Source: Cyanophora paradoxa | Taxonomy: Eukaryota; Glaucocystophyceae; Cyanophorales; Cyanophoraceae | Assembly: GCA_004431415.1 (NCBI GenBank) | Contig: QPMI01000451.1 | Location: 62,001 to 126,000 of the forward strand | Length of the DNA: 64,000 nt | Reading direction: 5' to 3' | Shown: one piece after another, positions 44,901-56,127 of the stretch | How the letters are laid out: every line of letters starts with the position of its first letter | Numbering within the stretch: position 1 is the stretch's first letter | Program-made: the position numbers and the translations under genes | The notes under the pieces: generated by a model | What the model was told of the DNA's origin: nothing | The model's database searches: none | The model's input: only the letters and a program-made list of their open reading frames with translations

Positions 44901-46378
44901 GCGCCGGCGCAGGGCCTGGAGCCGGCGACGGGATACCGTTTCCTGCACCACCTCCTCGCCTCGAATCGCCTCCTCCCCGCGGAGCTGCTGCCGGGGGCCG
45001 GCGCGGCGGCTGGGGGCGGGCGGGGCGCGGGGCGGGCGCGGGCGGCGCTGCAGCCGTACGAGCACCTCGTCGAGTCGTTCGGGGAGCTCGCCCCCGCCGA
45101 CGCCCTCGCCCGCGACCTCGCCGTCCGCCCCCGCCCCGCCCCGGCCCCCCACCCCCCGAGCCGTCCGGCGGCAGGCGTGCGGGGAGGAGAGCGTGGCGGG
45201 GCGGTGGCGCTGGCAGCGGGGGCGCTGGAGCACCTGCCGGAGCTCGCCGTCGGCTCGGCGGCCGTGGCGCACCTGGTGGCGCACGGGCGGACCCCAGCAG
45301 GCCCTCCTCCTGGGCGCCCGCCTCGCCCTCGCCGAGCTCCGCCTCGCCGGGGGCGCCGAGGAGGCCGCCGCCCTCGCCGCCGCCGCCCTCGACTGGCCCG
45401 CCCCGCCCGCCCCGCCCCGCCCCGCCCGCCTGTTCTGCGGCTGAGGGGGCGCAGGGAGTCCGGGGCGCAGCGGGTGCTGTGGGAGCTGCTGGGGCGGAGT
45501 TCGGGGCGCGCCCCGCCGACGCCCTCTCCCTCGCCTCCGCCGCCCTCCGCCTCCCTGGCCTCTGCCCCTCCCGCGCGCCCCGCCCCGCCCCGCCCCCTCC
45601 CACCCGCTGAGGCGGCCGGCGCAGGGCACGGGGAGGCGCTCGCGGGTGCGGCGGCGCTGCTGCGGGGCCTCTCGGACGTGCCCCCGGCCGCCACTGACCT
45701 CCTCCTCCCCTCGCCCCGCCCCGGCCCCGCCGGCCGCCGCCGGCCCCGCCCCGCATCCCACCCTCGCCCGCCTCGCCGCCAGCATCCTCGCCTATTGGGC
45801 CTCGGCCCGCCCCGGCTACCTCCCTTCCCTCCTCCCGCCCGCCCCGCGGCGCCGAGCTCGGCCGCTGCCAAGGAGCTGCGCCAGCGCGCCGAGCGCGCCG
45901 CTCGCCTCCTCGCCGCCCTCGCGCGCCTCGCCCCGCCGGCCCCGGCCCCGCCTCCTCCCCGGCGCCCTCGTCGCCCCTCCCCGTGGGGGCGGCGCGGAGC
46001 GTGCTGGATCTGCCGGGTGCGCGCGGCGGGGCGGGGCGGGGCGGGGCGCGGGCTGAGGCGCGGGGCGCAGCGGGGGCGGCGCTGTACGCGCACGAGGAGG
46101 TCCGCCGCGCCATCACCCGCCTCGGCCTCGCCGGCGCCTTCGCCCCCGAGCCCGACCCCGGCCCCAAGCGCCCCGCAAGCGACCGCGACGAGCCCGGCGA
46201 GGGCAAGGGCGCCAAGCGCGCCGCCCAGGGGCCCGACGAGGGCGGCGAGGAGGTGCCCCCGCCCCCGCCACGGCCGCCCCCGACGCCGCGCTCACGGGCG
46301 GCGCAGGAGGGCGAGGCCGGCCCCGACGACGAGAGCCCCGGCAAGCGCCGCAGCAAGCGCCTGCGCAAGGGCTCCTAG
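41997..46378 (+). CDS. Integrator complex subunit 3 (INTS3) homolog
   Basis: Scaffold subunit of the nuclear Integrator complex, which ends non-coding and paused RNA polymerase II transcripts. In animals it also pairs with SSB proteins in DNA repair. ATG 41997 opens exon 1 (to 42158; [11 protein letters not shown]), followed by [16 protein letters not shown] from 42218. Diagnostic blocks: [36 protein letters not shown] joined across a GC-AG intron (42693-42745) to [82 protein letters not shown] joined across intron 43334-43386 to [48 protein letters not shown] and [19 protein letters not shown]. The second half is GC-rich low-complexity with less certain exons. The C-terminus is a charged tail ending [11 protein letters not shown], a likely nuclear localisation signal, with TAG at 46376-46378. 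Confidence 0.92.
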
Positions 46379-46687
46379 CTATAGCCTCCTCCTCCACCCC
46401 GGCCCTTCCGCTCCACCATCCCCGATCCGCCACTTCGCAAGTTGGCCATGGCCCCCTCCCCGTCCCATCCCCTTCTTCTTCAATGAGTCTTGCGACAGAA
46501 TCAGAAATTCTCCAACAATGATCTGAGCGCTGCAGCCTCGCAGGGGGAGACAGCATACGGGGGCCGAAAAAACGCGCCCAAGAGAGACGGGACGGCGCAT
46601 ACAGTGACAGCTTCACTGGCTGGACGTCGACCGTGGCTGGACCGGACTCGGGACGGGTGCAAGCTAGCTGACGTCGCGTGTCGCAAA
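46379..46687. other. Intergenic 3' flank of the INTS3 gene
   Basis: No gene seen; a pyrimidine-rich stretch at about 46385-46480 follows the stop codon. Confidence 0.5.
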
Positions 46688-46948
46688 ATGCAATCTACCT
46701 GCGTGGCCTGCCTGCTTCTGGTGGCTGCCCTCGCCGTGCCCCGGGCCACTCCGCCGGGCCGGCGCCGGCCCAAGCGCCCTCTAGATCTCGGTGACAGAAG
46801 CTCACGGCCCGGCGGAGGATCGACGCCGCCGCAGGACTGGCTGGCAGCTGGCCGCGGCGGCGTGCGCGTGCTCGAACGGAAGAACGCAGCAGACGGCTCC
46901 AGCAATCGCGGCGGCGGCGACCGTCCCGCGGACCGCCGCTTTACGTGA
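46688..46948 (+). CDS. Small open frame with signal-peptide-like start
   Basis: An 86-codon frame from ATG 46688 to TGA 46946-46948. It begins MQSTCVACLLLVAALAVPRA, which looks like a cleavable signal peptide, followed by a basic stretch (RRRPKRPLD) and a Gly/Ser/Asp-rich tail. The dispersed repeat starts immediately downstream, so this could be the first exon of a gene broken by that insertion, or a chance frame. No homologous family is recognised. Confidence 0.25.
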   Translation: MQSTCVACLLLVAALAVPRATPPGRRRPKRPLDLGDRSSRPGGGSTPPQDWLAAGRGGVRVLERKNAADGSSNRGGGDRPADRRFT

Positions 46949-46949
46949 G

Positions 46950-47455
46950 CCGTACGAGACGCCCGCCGGTTAAGGGGCTGACGCGGATGGCTCCAGCACG
47001 CGCTCGAAGACGCGCTCAACGCTGAACACAATGTCCCCATGGCCCTCCTACGGCGCAAGTGAGGCGAGCGGCTGCGCGGCTCGAGGAACCCGGTGCAACC
47101 CACCCAGACGAAGCGGAGCTCATCATTCTCCGGCATAGCTCCAGAAGTCCACTCCGGCAATTGAAAGTCGGTCCTGGCGATGCGCCCCTTTCCAGCCCGC
47201 GATACGCGGTCGAACATCCAGGAGATTTCGCACGCCGGAACGTTAGCGTCGCCAGTGATCTTGGTCGCCTGCGTAAGGCTGCCACACCGCTGCAGGAGCA
47301 ATAGCTCCTGCGCACGAGGGAGCTTAGTTTAGGGCGGCACGCAGCTCTAGCACGACTTGCCTCGCCGTGGCCGCCGTATTCCCCTCGGATGAGGACGGCT
47401 GGATCCGAGTCAACGCGAAGCGGCAAGCCGGCGTCGCAGCACGCCTGCCGGAGCC
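46950..47455. repeat. Dispersed repeat, second copy at 37327-37790
   Basis: Direct-orientation copy of the segment at 37327-37790 with scattered substitutions and indels. It has an extra block around 47090-47160 (ACCCAGACGAAGCGGAGCTC) that the other copy lacks. The region from 47531 onward is a separate repeat shared with 3858-3985. Confidence 0.75.
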
Positions 47456-47530
47456 GCGCGCGCGCTGGGTTCGTCCCCAATGCAGCGCACGCCATCGACA
47501 GCGTTTCGTGCTGCGCCGCCATTCGCTGAC

Positions 47531-47658
47531 TGCAATTGAACAAACACGGCCTGTGACACGCGTCTACGGGTACAGCACACACTACGGTATACGGCACGAC
47601 TTCGACGCTGTGAACAAAGGGCCGGGAGAGTCCTGGGGAACGGAGCCCCTCTATCCGG
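47531..47658 (+). repeat. Dispersed repeat, inverted copy at 3858-3985
   Basis: Contains the same peptide frame (TRVYGYSTHYGIRHDF, NKGPGESWGTEPLYPV) as the copy at 3.9 kb. In the part compared I noticed only one synonymous difference. It lies 160 bp upstream of GET4. Confidence 0.7.
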
Positions 47659-47817
47659 TATGGCCACCACGAACGGTATCGCTGCTAGATCCTCGCAAGA
47701 CCCCGACTTCGCTGTTCACATTCCGTACCCCCTTTAGGATCACCGGGTACTTCAAAACTTTACGGACCCACCACCCTTAACAACATTGCAATTGGCGTTC
47801 CCTTCGCGGCGTTCAGC

Positions 47818-49079
47818 ATGGCCGCGAGCGGCTCGAAAGGAATTGAGGCCGTCGTCCAGAAGTTGGAGAAGAGCGTCGATGACGGCGACTTCTACACGGC
47901 GCAACAGAGCTACAAGTCGTTGTACTTCCGGTTCGCGCCGCCCCCGCCGCGGTAGCTCCGCGCGTCGACCGCTGCGCAGGTACTGCGGGCAGAAGAAGTT
48001 CGACGACGCGCGGCAGCTGCTCATGTCCGGCGCGAGGCTGATGCAGAAGCACAAGCAGTTCCAGTGCGCGACGGAGCTCGCGACGCTGCTCGTCGAGCTC
48101 TTCCAGAAGGCGGATGTGAAAGTGGCGCCCGACTCCATCGGTGAGCGCGCGCCACCGCTCCAACGCCCCGGCCGCCTAAGAGCCGCCGTACAGACGCGCT
48201 GTTGAAGACCTTTGAGGGGTTCGGCGAGGACAACAGCAACGGGCCGGTGCAGTTTCTCAAGGCGGCTATCAAGTGCGCTCCCCCGGGTAGCTGCGCGCGA
48301 GCGACGGCCGCGAGCGCTCACGAGGCTACAGGTGGTCGGCGGGGGCGGGGGCGGGCAAATTCGGATCGCCGGAGTTGAACGCGGCGATGGGGCGGCACCT
48401 GTGGAAGCAGGGCGACTACGGCGGGGCGCAGCGGTACTTCGTGCGGGGCAACGACCCGCGCTCCCTTGCCCGCATGCTCCTCGAGTGGAGCGGCAAGGGC
48501 TACCCCGCGGAGGTTGACCTCTTCCTCGCCCGCGCCGTCCTCCAGTGCGCCGGGGCCTGGCGCCGCGCCCCACGCGCGCCGACGCGGGGCGCAGGCTGCT
48601 GTGCGTGCAGAACCTGCGGGACGCGAACGTGGTGTTCGACACGTTCCTGCGGACGGCGCCAGGCGGGCCGCCGCGGACGCCGCTGGTGAACTTCCTGCGC
48701 TTCCTGCTGGCGACCCTGGAGCGGGACGCGGCGCCGCTGCTCGCCGTCCTGCGCTCCAAGTACCGCCCCTCCATCGCCCGCGACCCCTCCTTCCCCAACG
48801 TCCGTCCCGCTCCCCGCCCCTCGCCACCCGCTCCCCGCGCGCGCAACCGGCGGGCGGGGCCGACGCGGCGGCGCAGTACCTCGACCACATAGCGAACAAG
48901 TTCTACAACGTCCCCATACCAACCTCCGGCCTGCAGGGTGCGCCACCTCACACCCCTCCCCCCCCCCCCCCCCCCCCCCTCCCCCGCTTCCCCGTCGCCG
49001 ACGCGGGGCAGGCATCATGGACATGCTCAACGGCTTCCTCGGCGGGGGCGACGACGACGCATCGCCCATGGCCCAATAG
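47818..49079 (+). CDS. GET4/TRC35 homolog, tail-anchored protein targeting
   Basis: Cytosolic alpha-solenoid protein (DUF410). With GET5/UBL4A it bridges the chaperone SGT2 to the GET3 ATPase, which inserts tail-anchored proteins into the ER. ATG 47818 starts MAASGSKGIEAVVQKLEKSV, then DFYTAQQSYKSLYFR joins RYCGQKKFDDARQLLMSGAR. Further exons: FQCATELATLLVELFQKADV, DSI joined to DALLKTFEGFGEDNSNGPVQ, FLKAAIK joined across a GT-AG intron to WSAGAGAGKFGSPELNAAMG, HLWKQGDYGGAQRYFVRGND, LLCVQNLRDANVVFDTFLR, LVNFLRFLLATLERDAAPLL, LDHIANKFYNVPIP, and a final exon GIMDMLNGFLGGGDDDA...PMAQ with stop at 49077-49079. The AIKWS...G.P.LN block is the family's most recognisable part. The last intron contains 22 consecutive C (48958-48979). 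Confidence 0.93.
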
Positions 49080-49983
49080 CCCGCCCCGGCCCCGGGCGCT
49101 TAGATCGAGATCTTCCCGCCGGTCTGTGGGATCGAGCGTTTAGACCAGCGTCCACGTGCTCAGTCGACGTCGAGCGCGAGCACCGGCACCAGAACTAGCC
49201 CGCAAACACTGGACATGCGCCACGCACAACGCTGCCAGATAGTGCACGCTTCTGCACGCCTAGCAACGGCACTGCGGCAACTAGCACATGCACAGGCTGT
49301 TCGTCGTCGTCTCGACCGACTGGTCGCCGAGAGCGAGGGGGGTAGGGTGTGTTAGGTCGCAGGGTGCCGGCGCCTGGTCAACGTTCAGAGGCGCACGCTA
49401 AAGGGGCAGCGACATGCCGCTGTGGTGCGCAGCTTCGCTAAGCTTTATCCGGCCGCTTGCTTCAAGGCTTGGGCCGCGCCCCTTGCATCCGGCCGCACCG
49501 GCCGGCGGCAGTTACGCGCTGCAGATAACGCTTGCGCAGCTCGGGGAGCTGCGTGCAGAAGCGCAAGGCCGCCGGAGACATCGCAGCCGCCATACCGGAA
49601 GGTACGCATCCGCATCTGGTGTCCGGCGGTCAAACCGCCGTGCGCCTGCGCCGCGGCGGCGGGCCCCACGCGGTGGCCGGCACCGTTGTAGCGACAAGCA
49701 GTTCGTTGCCAGGCCCTTAGCGCGGCCTCAGCAGCGGCAGCAACCTCCGTCGCGGGACTCAATTCGAACGTTGGACAGACGGAGCCTCGGAGGCGCGCTG
49801 GGCCTTGACGGCCTCCCGCAGAGCTGCACACCGCGGCAGCGCTTCCTAGCATGGAAAGCACGATAAGTAGTGCATAACGCCCGCTGGGCTGGGGGCCGCG
49901 TCCGCTAGGCGGCTGGGAGCCCAGTGGGAGGCCGTCCCTCGGGGCAGACTCGCCGCGGCGCGCGCTGACGGGCCGGCGCGTAG
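49080..49983. other. Upstream region of isoamylase, first exon(s) not located
   Basis: No gene can be assigned with confidence. A reading frame around 49540-49600 (SGSCVQKRKAAGDIAAAIPE) ends at a plausible donor and would be in phase with the first recognised isoamylase exon, but the resulting intron of about 380 bp would be far longer than others here. A transit-peptide exon may be hidden in this stretch. Confidence 0.35.
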
Positions 49984-52900
49984 AGGAGCTGGTGGTGGAA
50001 GAGTACGTGAAAGGGGTCAGCAAGAGCGCGTGCACGTATGAGGAGTTCAGCTGGGGCCACGGGTGCCGGACGGTGCACGTGTGCGGGAGCTTCACGACGA
50101 ACGCGTGGAAGGAGCGCGTGCAGTTGTTGCGCGACGAGAGCTCCCCGGGCACCCTTTTCCGCCGCACCATCCTCCTGCCCCCCGGGTGCGCACCCCCGCC
50201 CCGCCTCCGCCCCCGGCGCGCGGCGGCGCCGAGCCCGGGCGCGAGGCAGCGAACACCAGTTCAAATTCGTTGTCCTCAACGCGAACGGGCGCGAGGTCCG
50301 TGCGGGGGCGCCCTGGGGGGTCGCCGCCCGCCCAGCGTGGCCCTCACCGCCCCCGCCAGGAGTGGCTCCTCGACGACAAGCTCCCCAAGGCGCGCCCGGC
50401 GCAGCGAGCCCCGCCGGCGCCGGGGCGAGCCGCTGAGGCGGCGCAGGTGAACGACGGGCGCGGCAACTGGAACAACCTCGTCTCGGTCCCGGAGAAGGGG
50501 CTCTGGGACCGCCTCACCGCCTTCCTCTTCCCCCCGACGCCCCCGGCCCCGCCCCGGCCCCGCGACCTCCCCTCCCTGCCGGCCCCCGGCGCCGGCCTGC
50601 CCCCGGCGCGCCCCAGCCCGCCCCCGCCCGAGCAGGAGGCCCCGCTACCCGGTGCGCGCCGCCACGCATCGCGTGGCGGCGCGGGGCGTGACGGGGCGCA
50701 GGGGCGCTGGGGGCGGCGCGGGGCAAGCGGGACGGGCGGGTGCGGTTCCGGCGGAGCCCGGGGAAGGCGTCGCCGCTGGGGGCGCGGGTGCGGCGGACGG
50801 GGGAGGGGGCGGTGTCGGCGAACTTCGCGGTGCACACGGACGGGCGGGTGACGGCCCTCTCCGTGCTCCTCTGGGTCGAGCAGGAGCCCGACGTCAGCGA
50901 CGACCCCCTCTACGACGGCTCCCCCTTCCTCCTCCTCCCCCTCGACTCCCCCCTCGCCCCCGCGTCGCCCCGCAACGCCCCCGGCTGGCTCTCCCACTCC
51001 GTCGCCTCCCTGCTCGCCGGCCTCGCCGGGGGCGACCCCAGCGTGCCCGACCACGTGCTCGAGCTCGACCGGCGGGCGAACCGCACGGCGGAGCAGGGCG
51101 GGGAGGGCTTCGTGTGGCACGTCGAGGTCGCCGACCTCCCGCTCAGCGACGGCGAGTGCCTCCTCTACGCCCTCCTCCCCTCCACCAGCCCCGTCCCCGT
51201 CATCGACCCCTACGCCCGCCTCCTCGACACCCCGAGGCCCGCCCCGCCCCGCCCCGCCCCCCCCCCGCCCCGCGCCGTGGGGCGGGGGCGGGGGCTGAGG
51301 GCGGGGGCAGCTTCACGGGGTGGGGCCGGGGCCTGGGCGAGCTGGTGCGGTGCGTGCCGGAGCCCGTGGAGGCGCACTTCGACTGGCAGGGGGTCGCGCC
51401 CCCCAACATCCCCTTCTCCGACCTCGTCATCTACGAGGCGCCCCCGCCCCCGCCCCGGGGGGCCCCCGCCGGCTGACGCCCCGCAGATGCACGTCGCGGG
51501 GTTCACGGCGCACCCGAGCAGCGGCACGCGGGCGCCGCGGGGCACCTTCCGCGCAATGATCGAGCGGATCCCGCACTTGGTCGAGGTGCGCCGGCAGCGG
51601 CGTTTGGTCGGAAGGGCGGCGCGGGGGGCGGGGCCGAGTGCGGGGGCAGCTGGGGGTGAACTGCGTGGAGCTGATGCCGGTCTTCGAGTGGGACGAGCGG
51701 GAGCACGTCAAGCGGCACCCCGCCACGCAGCGCCCCCTCCACAACTACTGGTCCCCGCGCCCCCGCGCGCCCCGCCCGCCCCCGGGGCGCCGAGGCGGGG
51801 GCGCAGGGGCTACTCGCACGTGTCGTTCATGGCGGGGATGGGGCGGTTCGCGGGGCGGCGGCTGGCGGCGCTGCGGGAGGCGAAGACGCTGGTGCGGGAG
51901 CTGCACCGCGCCGGCATCGAGGTCATCCTCGACGTCGTGCGCCCCGCCCCGCCCCGACCCGCCCCGCCCCGCCCCTCCCTTCGCTCGAGCGGGGGCGGGG
52001 CCGGCAGGTCTACAACCACACCGGCGGCACCGCCTTCGAGGCCCTCGCCCGCGACGTCCGGCCCCGCCCCCGCCCCCGTCCTCCCCCAGCCGCCGCCCCC
52101 GGCGCTCACCACGCCGGCGCGCAGCACTACTACATTCTCTCGGGCGCGCAGCATCACCACACGAACTACACGGGGTGCGGGAACACGGTCAACGCGAGCC
52201 ACCCAGCGACCCTCGAGCTCATCCTCGAGAGCCTCCGGTGCGCCCGGCGCCGCGGGGCGCCCCGCCCGCGGCCGCGGCGGCCCGTGACGGCGCGCGGCAG
52301 CTTCTGGGCGGAGGAGGTCCAGGTCGACGGCTTCCGGTGCCCCCTGGCGCCCCCGCGCAGCGCCCCGCGGCCCCTGACGGGCGCAGGTTCGACCTCGCCC
52401 CCGTGCTCGCCCGCGGGGCCGACGGGAAGCACCAGCACCAGCCCGTGGTCGGCCCGCCCCCCGCCCGCCCGCGCAGCGCCCCGCGGGGGCTCACGGGCCC
52501 GGGGGTCGCCTGCGGCAGTTCTGGCGGCGGGTGCACGAGATGTTCACGCAGCGGCCGCAGCTGCGCGGCAAGAAGCTGATCGTGGAGACGTGGGAGCTGG
52601 ACTCGAGCCGCATGGGCTGCTTCTGGTTCGGGGGCGCCATCCACGAGTGGAACGGGCGCTTCAAGGAGAGCGTGCGGGCCTTCGTGCGGGGCGCCGCCTC
52701 CAACGAGGACTTCGCCACGCGCCTCGCCGGCTCCGCCGACTACTACCAGGGCAAGCACAAGGGCGTCCCCGCCGAGGCCCGCGACGCCCCCGAGTTCTCC
52801 ATCAACTTCGTGGTCGGATCCATCCCCGCCGCCTCCCTCTCGAGGGCGGCACGTGACGGCGGCCGCCGGGCGCAGACGTGCCACGACGGCTTCACCATGC

Positions 52901-53994
52901 GCGACCTGGTCTCGTACGCGGTGAAGCACAACGAGGGGAACGGGGAGGCGAACCGCGACGGGGCGAACGACAACCAGAGCTGGAACTGCGGGGTGGAGGG
53001 ACCGAGCAAGGACCCCGCGGTGGGGGCGCTGCGGGGGCGCCAGATGAAGAACTTTGCGGTGGCGCTCCTCGTCGCCCGCGGCGTCCCCATGCTCCTCTCC
53101 GGCGACGAGTCCGCCCGCCCCCCGCCCCCGCCGGGCCCGCAGCGCTCGGCGCGAGGCGGGGCGGGGCAGGTACGGGCACAGCAAGGGGGGGAACAACAAC
53201 ACGTGGAACCAGGACAACGAGCTGAACTGGTTCGACTGGGGCGCCCTCGCCGAGCAGCGCGGCTCCGAGTGCGACCTCTTCCGCTTCTGGTCCCGCATGA
53301 TCGCCCTCCGCCGCGTGCCCCCGCCCCGCCCCGCCCGGCCCCCGCCATGCCCCCGCCCCCGCCGAGGCCGGTGCGCTGGCCGCAGGGGCACCCGGCGCTG
53401 AGGAGGAACGCGTTCTTCGGGGGCCCCGGGTTCGCGTGGCACGCGGCGGACGGCTCGCACTCGCCCTTCGGCGGGGAGAGCCGCTTCCTGGCCTTCTCGC
53501 TGCACGAGCCCGAGACGCGCGCCGCCCTCTACGTCGCCTTCAACTCCTCCGCCGCCCCCGCCCCCGCCGCCCCCCCCCCCCGCCTCTCCACCGCCGCCGG
53601 GCAGCCGGCGGCGCTGGGCCCCTGGCGGCGCCTCGCTGACACGGCCCTCCGCTCCCCCGACGACTTCGCCGGTGCGAGCGCGCCCCGCCCCCGCCCCGCC
53701 CCCGTCCCCGGCCGCCCACGCGCCGCGCAGCCGACGAGGCGCACGCGCCGCCGCTCCCCGCGGGGCCCTACGCCATGGCGCCCCACAGCGCCATAATCCT
53801 AGTCGCCTTCGTGCGCCCCGCCCCTCCGCCCCGCCCGCCCCGCTCACGGCGCGCAGGAGGAGGGGGCGGCCCCGGGGGCGGCGGGGGGGGCAGCGCTGCC
53901 GCACGCGCACTCGGCGAAGGAGGCCGCCTCGCCGCGCCTCAACGGCGGTGAGCCGCACAGGAGCCCCCCGCCTCGCCAGTTCAGCGCTTTCTGA
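49984..53994 (+). CDS. Isoamylase-type starch debranching enzyme with extra carbohydrate-binding domain
   Basis: GH13 enzyme that cleaves alpha-1,6 branches of starch or glycogen. The first exons encode an AMPK-beta/CBM48-like module: VHVCGSFTTNAWKERVQLL, QFKFVVLN, EWLLDDKLPK, VNDGRGNWNNLVSV. The usual isoamylase N-domain follows (GKASPLGARVRRTGEGAVSA, NFAVHTDGRV), then DLVIYE joined across GC-AG intron 51438-51486 to MHVAGFTAHPSSGTRAPRGT. Catalytic barrel: LGVNCVELMPVFEW, VVYNHTGG (intron 51937-52007 splits DV/VYN), VDGFR joined to FDLAPVL (nucleophile Asp), LIVETWE (acid Glu) and CHDGFTMRDLVSY (transition-state Asp), then NDNQSWNCGVEG and LLSGDE. The C-terminal beta domain ends GPYAMAPHSAIILVAF and RQFSAF, with TGA at 53992-53994. 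All three catalytic acids are present. The true start lies upstream of 49984. ISA versus glycogen-debranching (GlgX) subtype is not decided. Confidence 0.9.
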
Positions 53995-54344
53995 GCGGCC
54001 CCGCCCCACGGAGATCGCACGCGCCGCAGTGCCGTTCCCGTGTAGCTCGCAAGCGCAAGCGGCGCATTGCAGTCTCTGCTTATGTCAGCCAGGGTGCTCA
54101 GCGGCGCCAGCAGCAATCGCACGATGTGATGAAGCACGAACACGGCAAACAGTGACAAAAACTAAGAGCGTCGATTAGGTTCATACCTCCATAAGCTGGT
54201 CGAGGAGAAGCAAGTAAAGGGGCCTATAGCTACCTACTAGACTACTGGCACTAATTTGCCCGTTCGATGGCCGAACTGCGGGTGCACTGGCCGGGAGCAT
54301 AAGAGGGCGCCCCGTGTGAGGGGCCGCGGGTGCGGGGCTCGGGG
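53995..54344. other. Convergent 3' intergenic, no gene
   Basis: 350 bp between the convergent isoamylase and secreted-protein genes. Mixed sequence with no recognisable element. Confidence 0.5.
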
Positions 54345-55777
54345 TCAGGGTCGGGCGAGGGCGAAGGGGAGGAGGAGGGCGAGGGCGGCGGCGGCGAGGG
54401 CGGCGAGGGGCGCTGCGCGCGGGGCGAAGGCGGCGCTGGGCGTATTGAAGCACGACTCGATGCGGAAGGAGAGGGCCGAGAAGATGGGGAGCCCGAAGGT
54501 CCCCACGGCGTCTGCCGCCCCGTCACCACCGCCCCGCGCCGCGCGGGCGGGGCCAGCGGGGCGGCGCACGCTGGAACTTGGCGAACTCGGAGGAGCGGAT
54601 GCAGGTTCCCGGCTGCGCGTAGTCGAACGGCACCGCGGGGCCCGTGCAGTTCGGCGACGTCGGGAAGAGCTCCGCTGCCGCCCCGCCCCGCCCCGTCGCG
54701 CCCCGCCGCCGCCGCGCCCGCGGGGCGGGGCGGGGGCGGACCCTTGATGCGCTGCGTGGCGGCCATGTCGCAGCTGACGCGCAGCGAGCGGACGGCGCCG
54801 CCGGCCGTGAGGGTCGTGCAGCTGCCGGCCATCAGCGCGGGCGCCTCGCGGGGGCGCCGGCGGGGGCCGGACCTCTTGGAGAAGGCGCTGTAGGGGGTCG
54901 GCTGGCCCGAGCACTGTGCCGCCCCGGGGTGAGCGGCGGGGCGCGGCGCGCGCGGGGGCGGCGGTGCGGCCCACCGAGCTGTCGTTCTTGGTGTAGAGCG
55001 TCACCTCATACTCCAGCGTCTGCCCCCGCCGCCCGTCAGCGGGGCGCCGGGGGCGGGGGGGGCGGGGGGGGGCGCCTGGGTGCCGGGCGGGTAGCAGGTG
55101 GCGGCCTTGCCGCGGCCCGGGTTCCAGCACGTCGGCGTCGGCGTCGGCGTCCCGCCGCCGCCCCGGCGTCGCCCCCAGCGGCGCCCCCGGCGGCGCCCCC
55201 GGCGGCCGGCAGGGGTGTCGGCTTGGGGCAGCCGGCGGTGTCGATCTTGATGAACCACTGGCCGAACTTGATGCAGTTAAGCATCGGTGGCAAAGCGAGG
55301 CTGCGGGGCGGCTCAGGGCGAAGCGGGGCGGCGGGGCGGGGTGGGCGGACGACAGGGAGGAGATGCCGCTGAGTGAGGTGGGGATGGTGCACGTGTCGTC
55401 CGTGTGCGGCTTGAGCACGATTTCCTTCGTGTCGCTCAGGCACTGCGCCGTCCCCACCACCTGCGGGCTCACCCGGAAGCACCTGCGCCGCCCCGCTGAG
55501 CTTCCCCGGGCCTGCTGCAGTCACCCCCGCGCACAGGCGCACCCGCCGTCAGGACCGGTGACGACGATGGGCTCGCTGAGGTTCCCGACGGGCGTGGTGC
55601 ACTCGTTCGTCGTGTACTGGCCCGTGATCGTAAAGGTCAGGTTCTGCGCCTGCGCGCCGCCGGCTGCGATGGCCAGCAACGCCACGGCCAGCCCTGCGGT
55701 GCGCGACGAAGATAAGCGAGCGTATGTGCATGAGATGAGCTGTTCGTCTTGGGACGCTTGCCTATCCTTAGGAGCAT
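54345..55777 (-). CDS. Secreted Cys-rich protein, probably GPI-anchored
   Basis: The function is unknown. ATG 55777 opens a 16-nt exon (MLLRI) that joins across a GC-AG intron (55694-55761) to GLAVALLAIAAGGAQAQ, together a clean signal peptide. The mature part follows: NLTFTITGQYTTNECTTPVG, VVGTAQCLSDTKEIVLKPHT, DDTCTIPTSLSGISSL, MLNCIKFGQWFIKIDTAGCP, CWNPGRGKAATCYPPGTQAP, LEYEVTLYTKNDSSVG, CSGQPTPYSAFSKRSG, GSCTTLTAGGAVRSLRVSCD and PNCTGPAVPFDYAQPGTCIR. The C-terminus is FRIESCFNTPSAAFA followed by a hydrophobic tail ([20 protein letters not shown]), stop at 54345-54347. Signal peptide, many cysteines and a terminal hydrophobic tail without a cytosolic tail fit a GPI-anchored surface protein. 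It faces the sterol gene across a 350-bp divergent region. Confidence 0.6.
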
Positions 55778-56127
55778 TTTTGGGACCGCCTCCTGCGGAG
55801 CCCCGAGGCGCCGCCCAAACTGCTCCGCCGCCTGCGAAGCGTTTGTGATATACTTCACATCCTACGGTCTGGCGCTCCGCCTAGGCACCAGCGGCTCACC
55901 ATAGAGATGATCAGGGGATTGGGTCTGAACCGGCCAGCGGGAGGCGAGTGTCAATTGTTCAATTTTCCGTTCCCGCTTTGTTTGCCGATGATAGCCTGCC
56001 ACCGGTACCGCAGTCGTTGCCGCGAACCGCTCCCCCAATCGAGCCCGATAAGTGTCCCCCCCCCCCCCCCCCCCCCCAACTCCCTCAGCGCGGCCTGGTT
56101 CGGCCTTAGCCTGGAGGCCGCAAAGCG
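55778..56127. promoter_or_regulatory. Divergent promoter region with poly-C run
   Basis: 350 bp between two divergent start codons (55777 minus and 56128 plus), so promoters of both genes must lie here. A run of 22 C occurs at 56056-56077. No TATA box is apparent near either start. Confidence 0.5.

Noticed and set aside
44278-46368. A 696-codon minus-strand frame opposite INTS3
   Set aside because: Antisense frame kept open by extreme GC content; the plus strand carries a family-matched protein.
46501-47301. A 266-codon minus-strand frame over the dispersed repeat
   Set aside because: It runs antisense across the small plus-strand frame and across repeat borders; its twin at 37.1-37.6 kb diverges by frame outside the repeat, so it is not supported as one gene.
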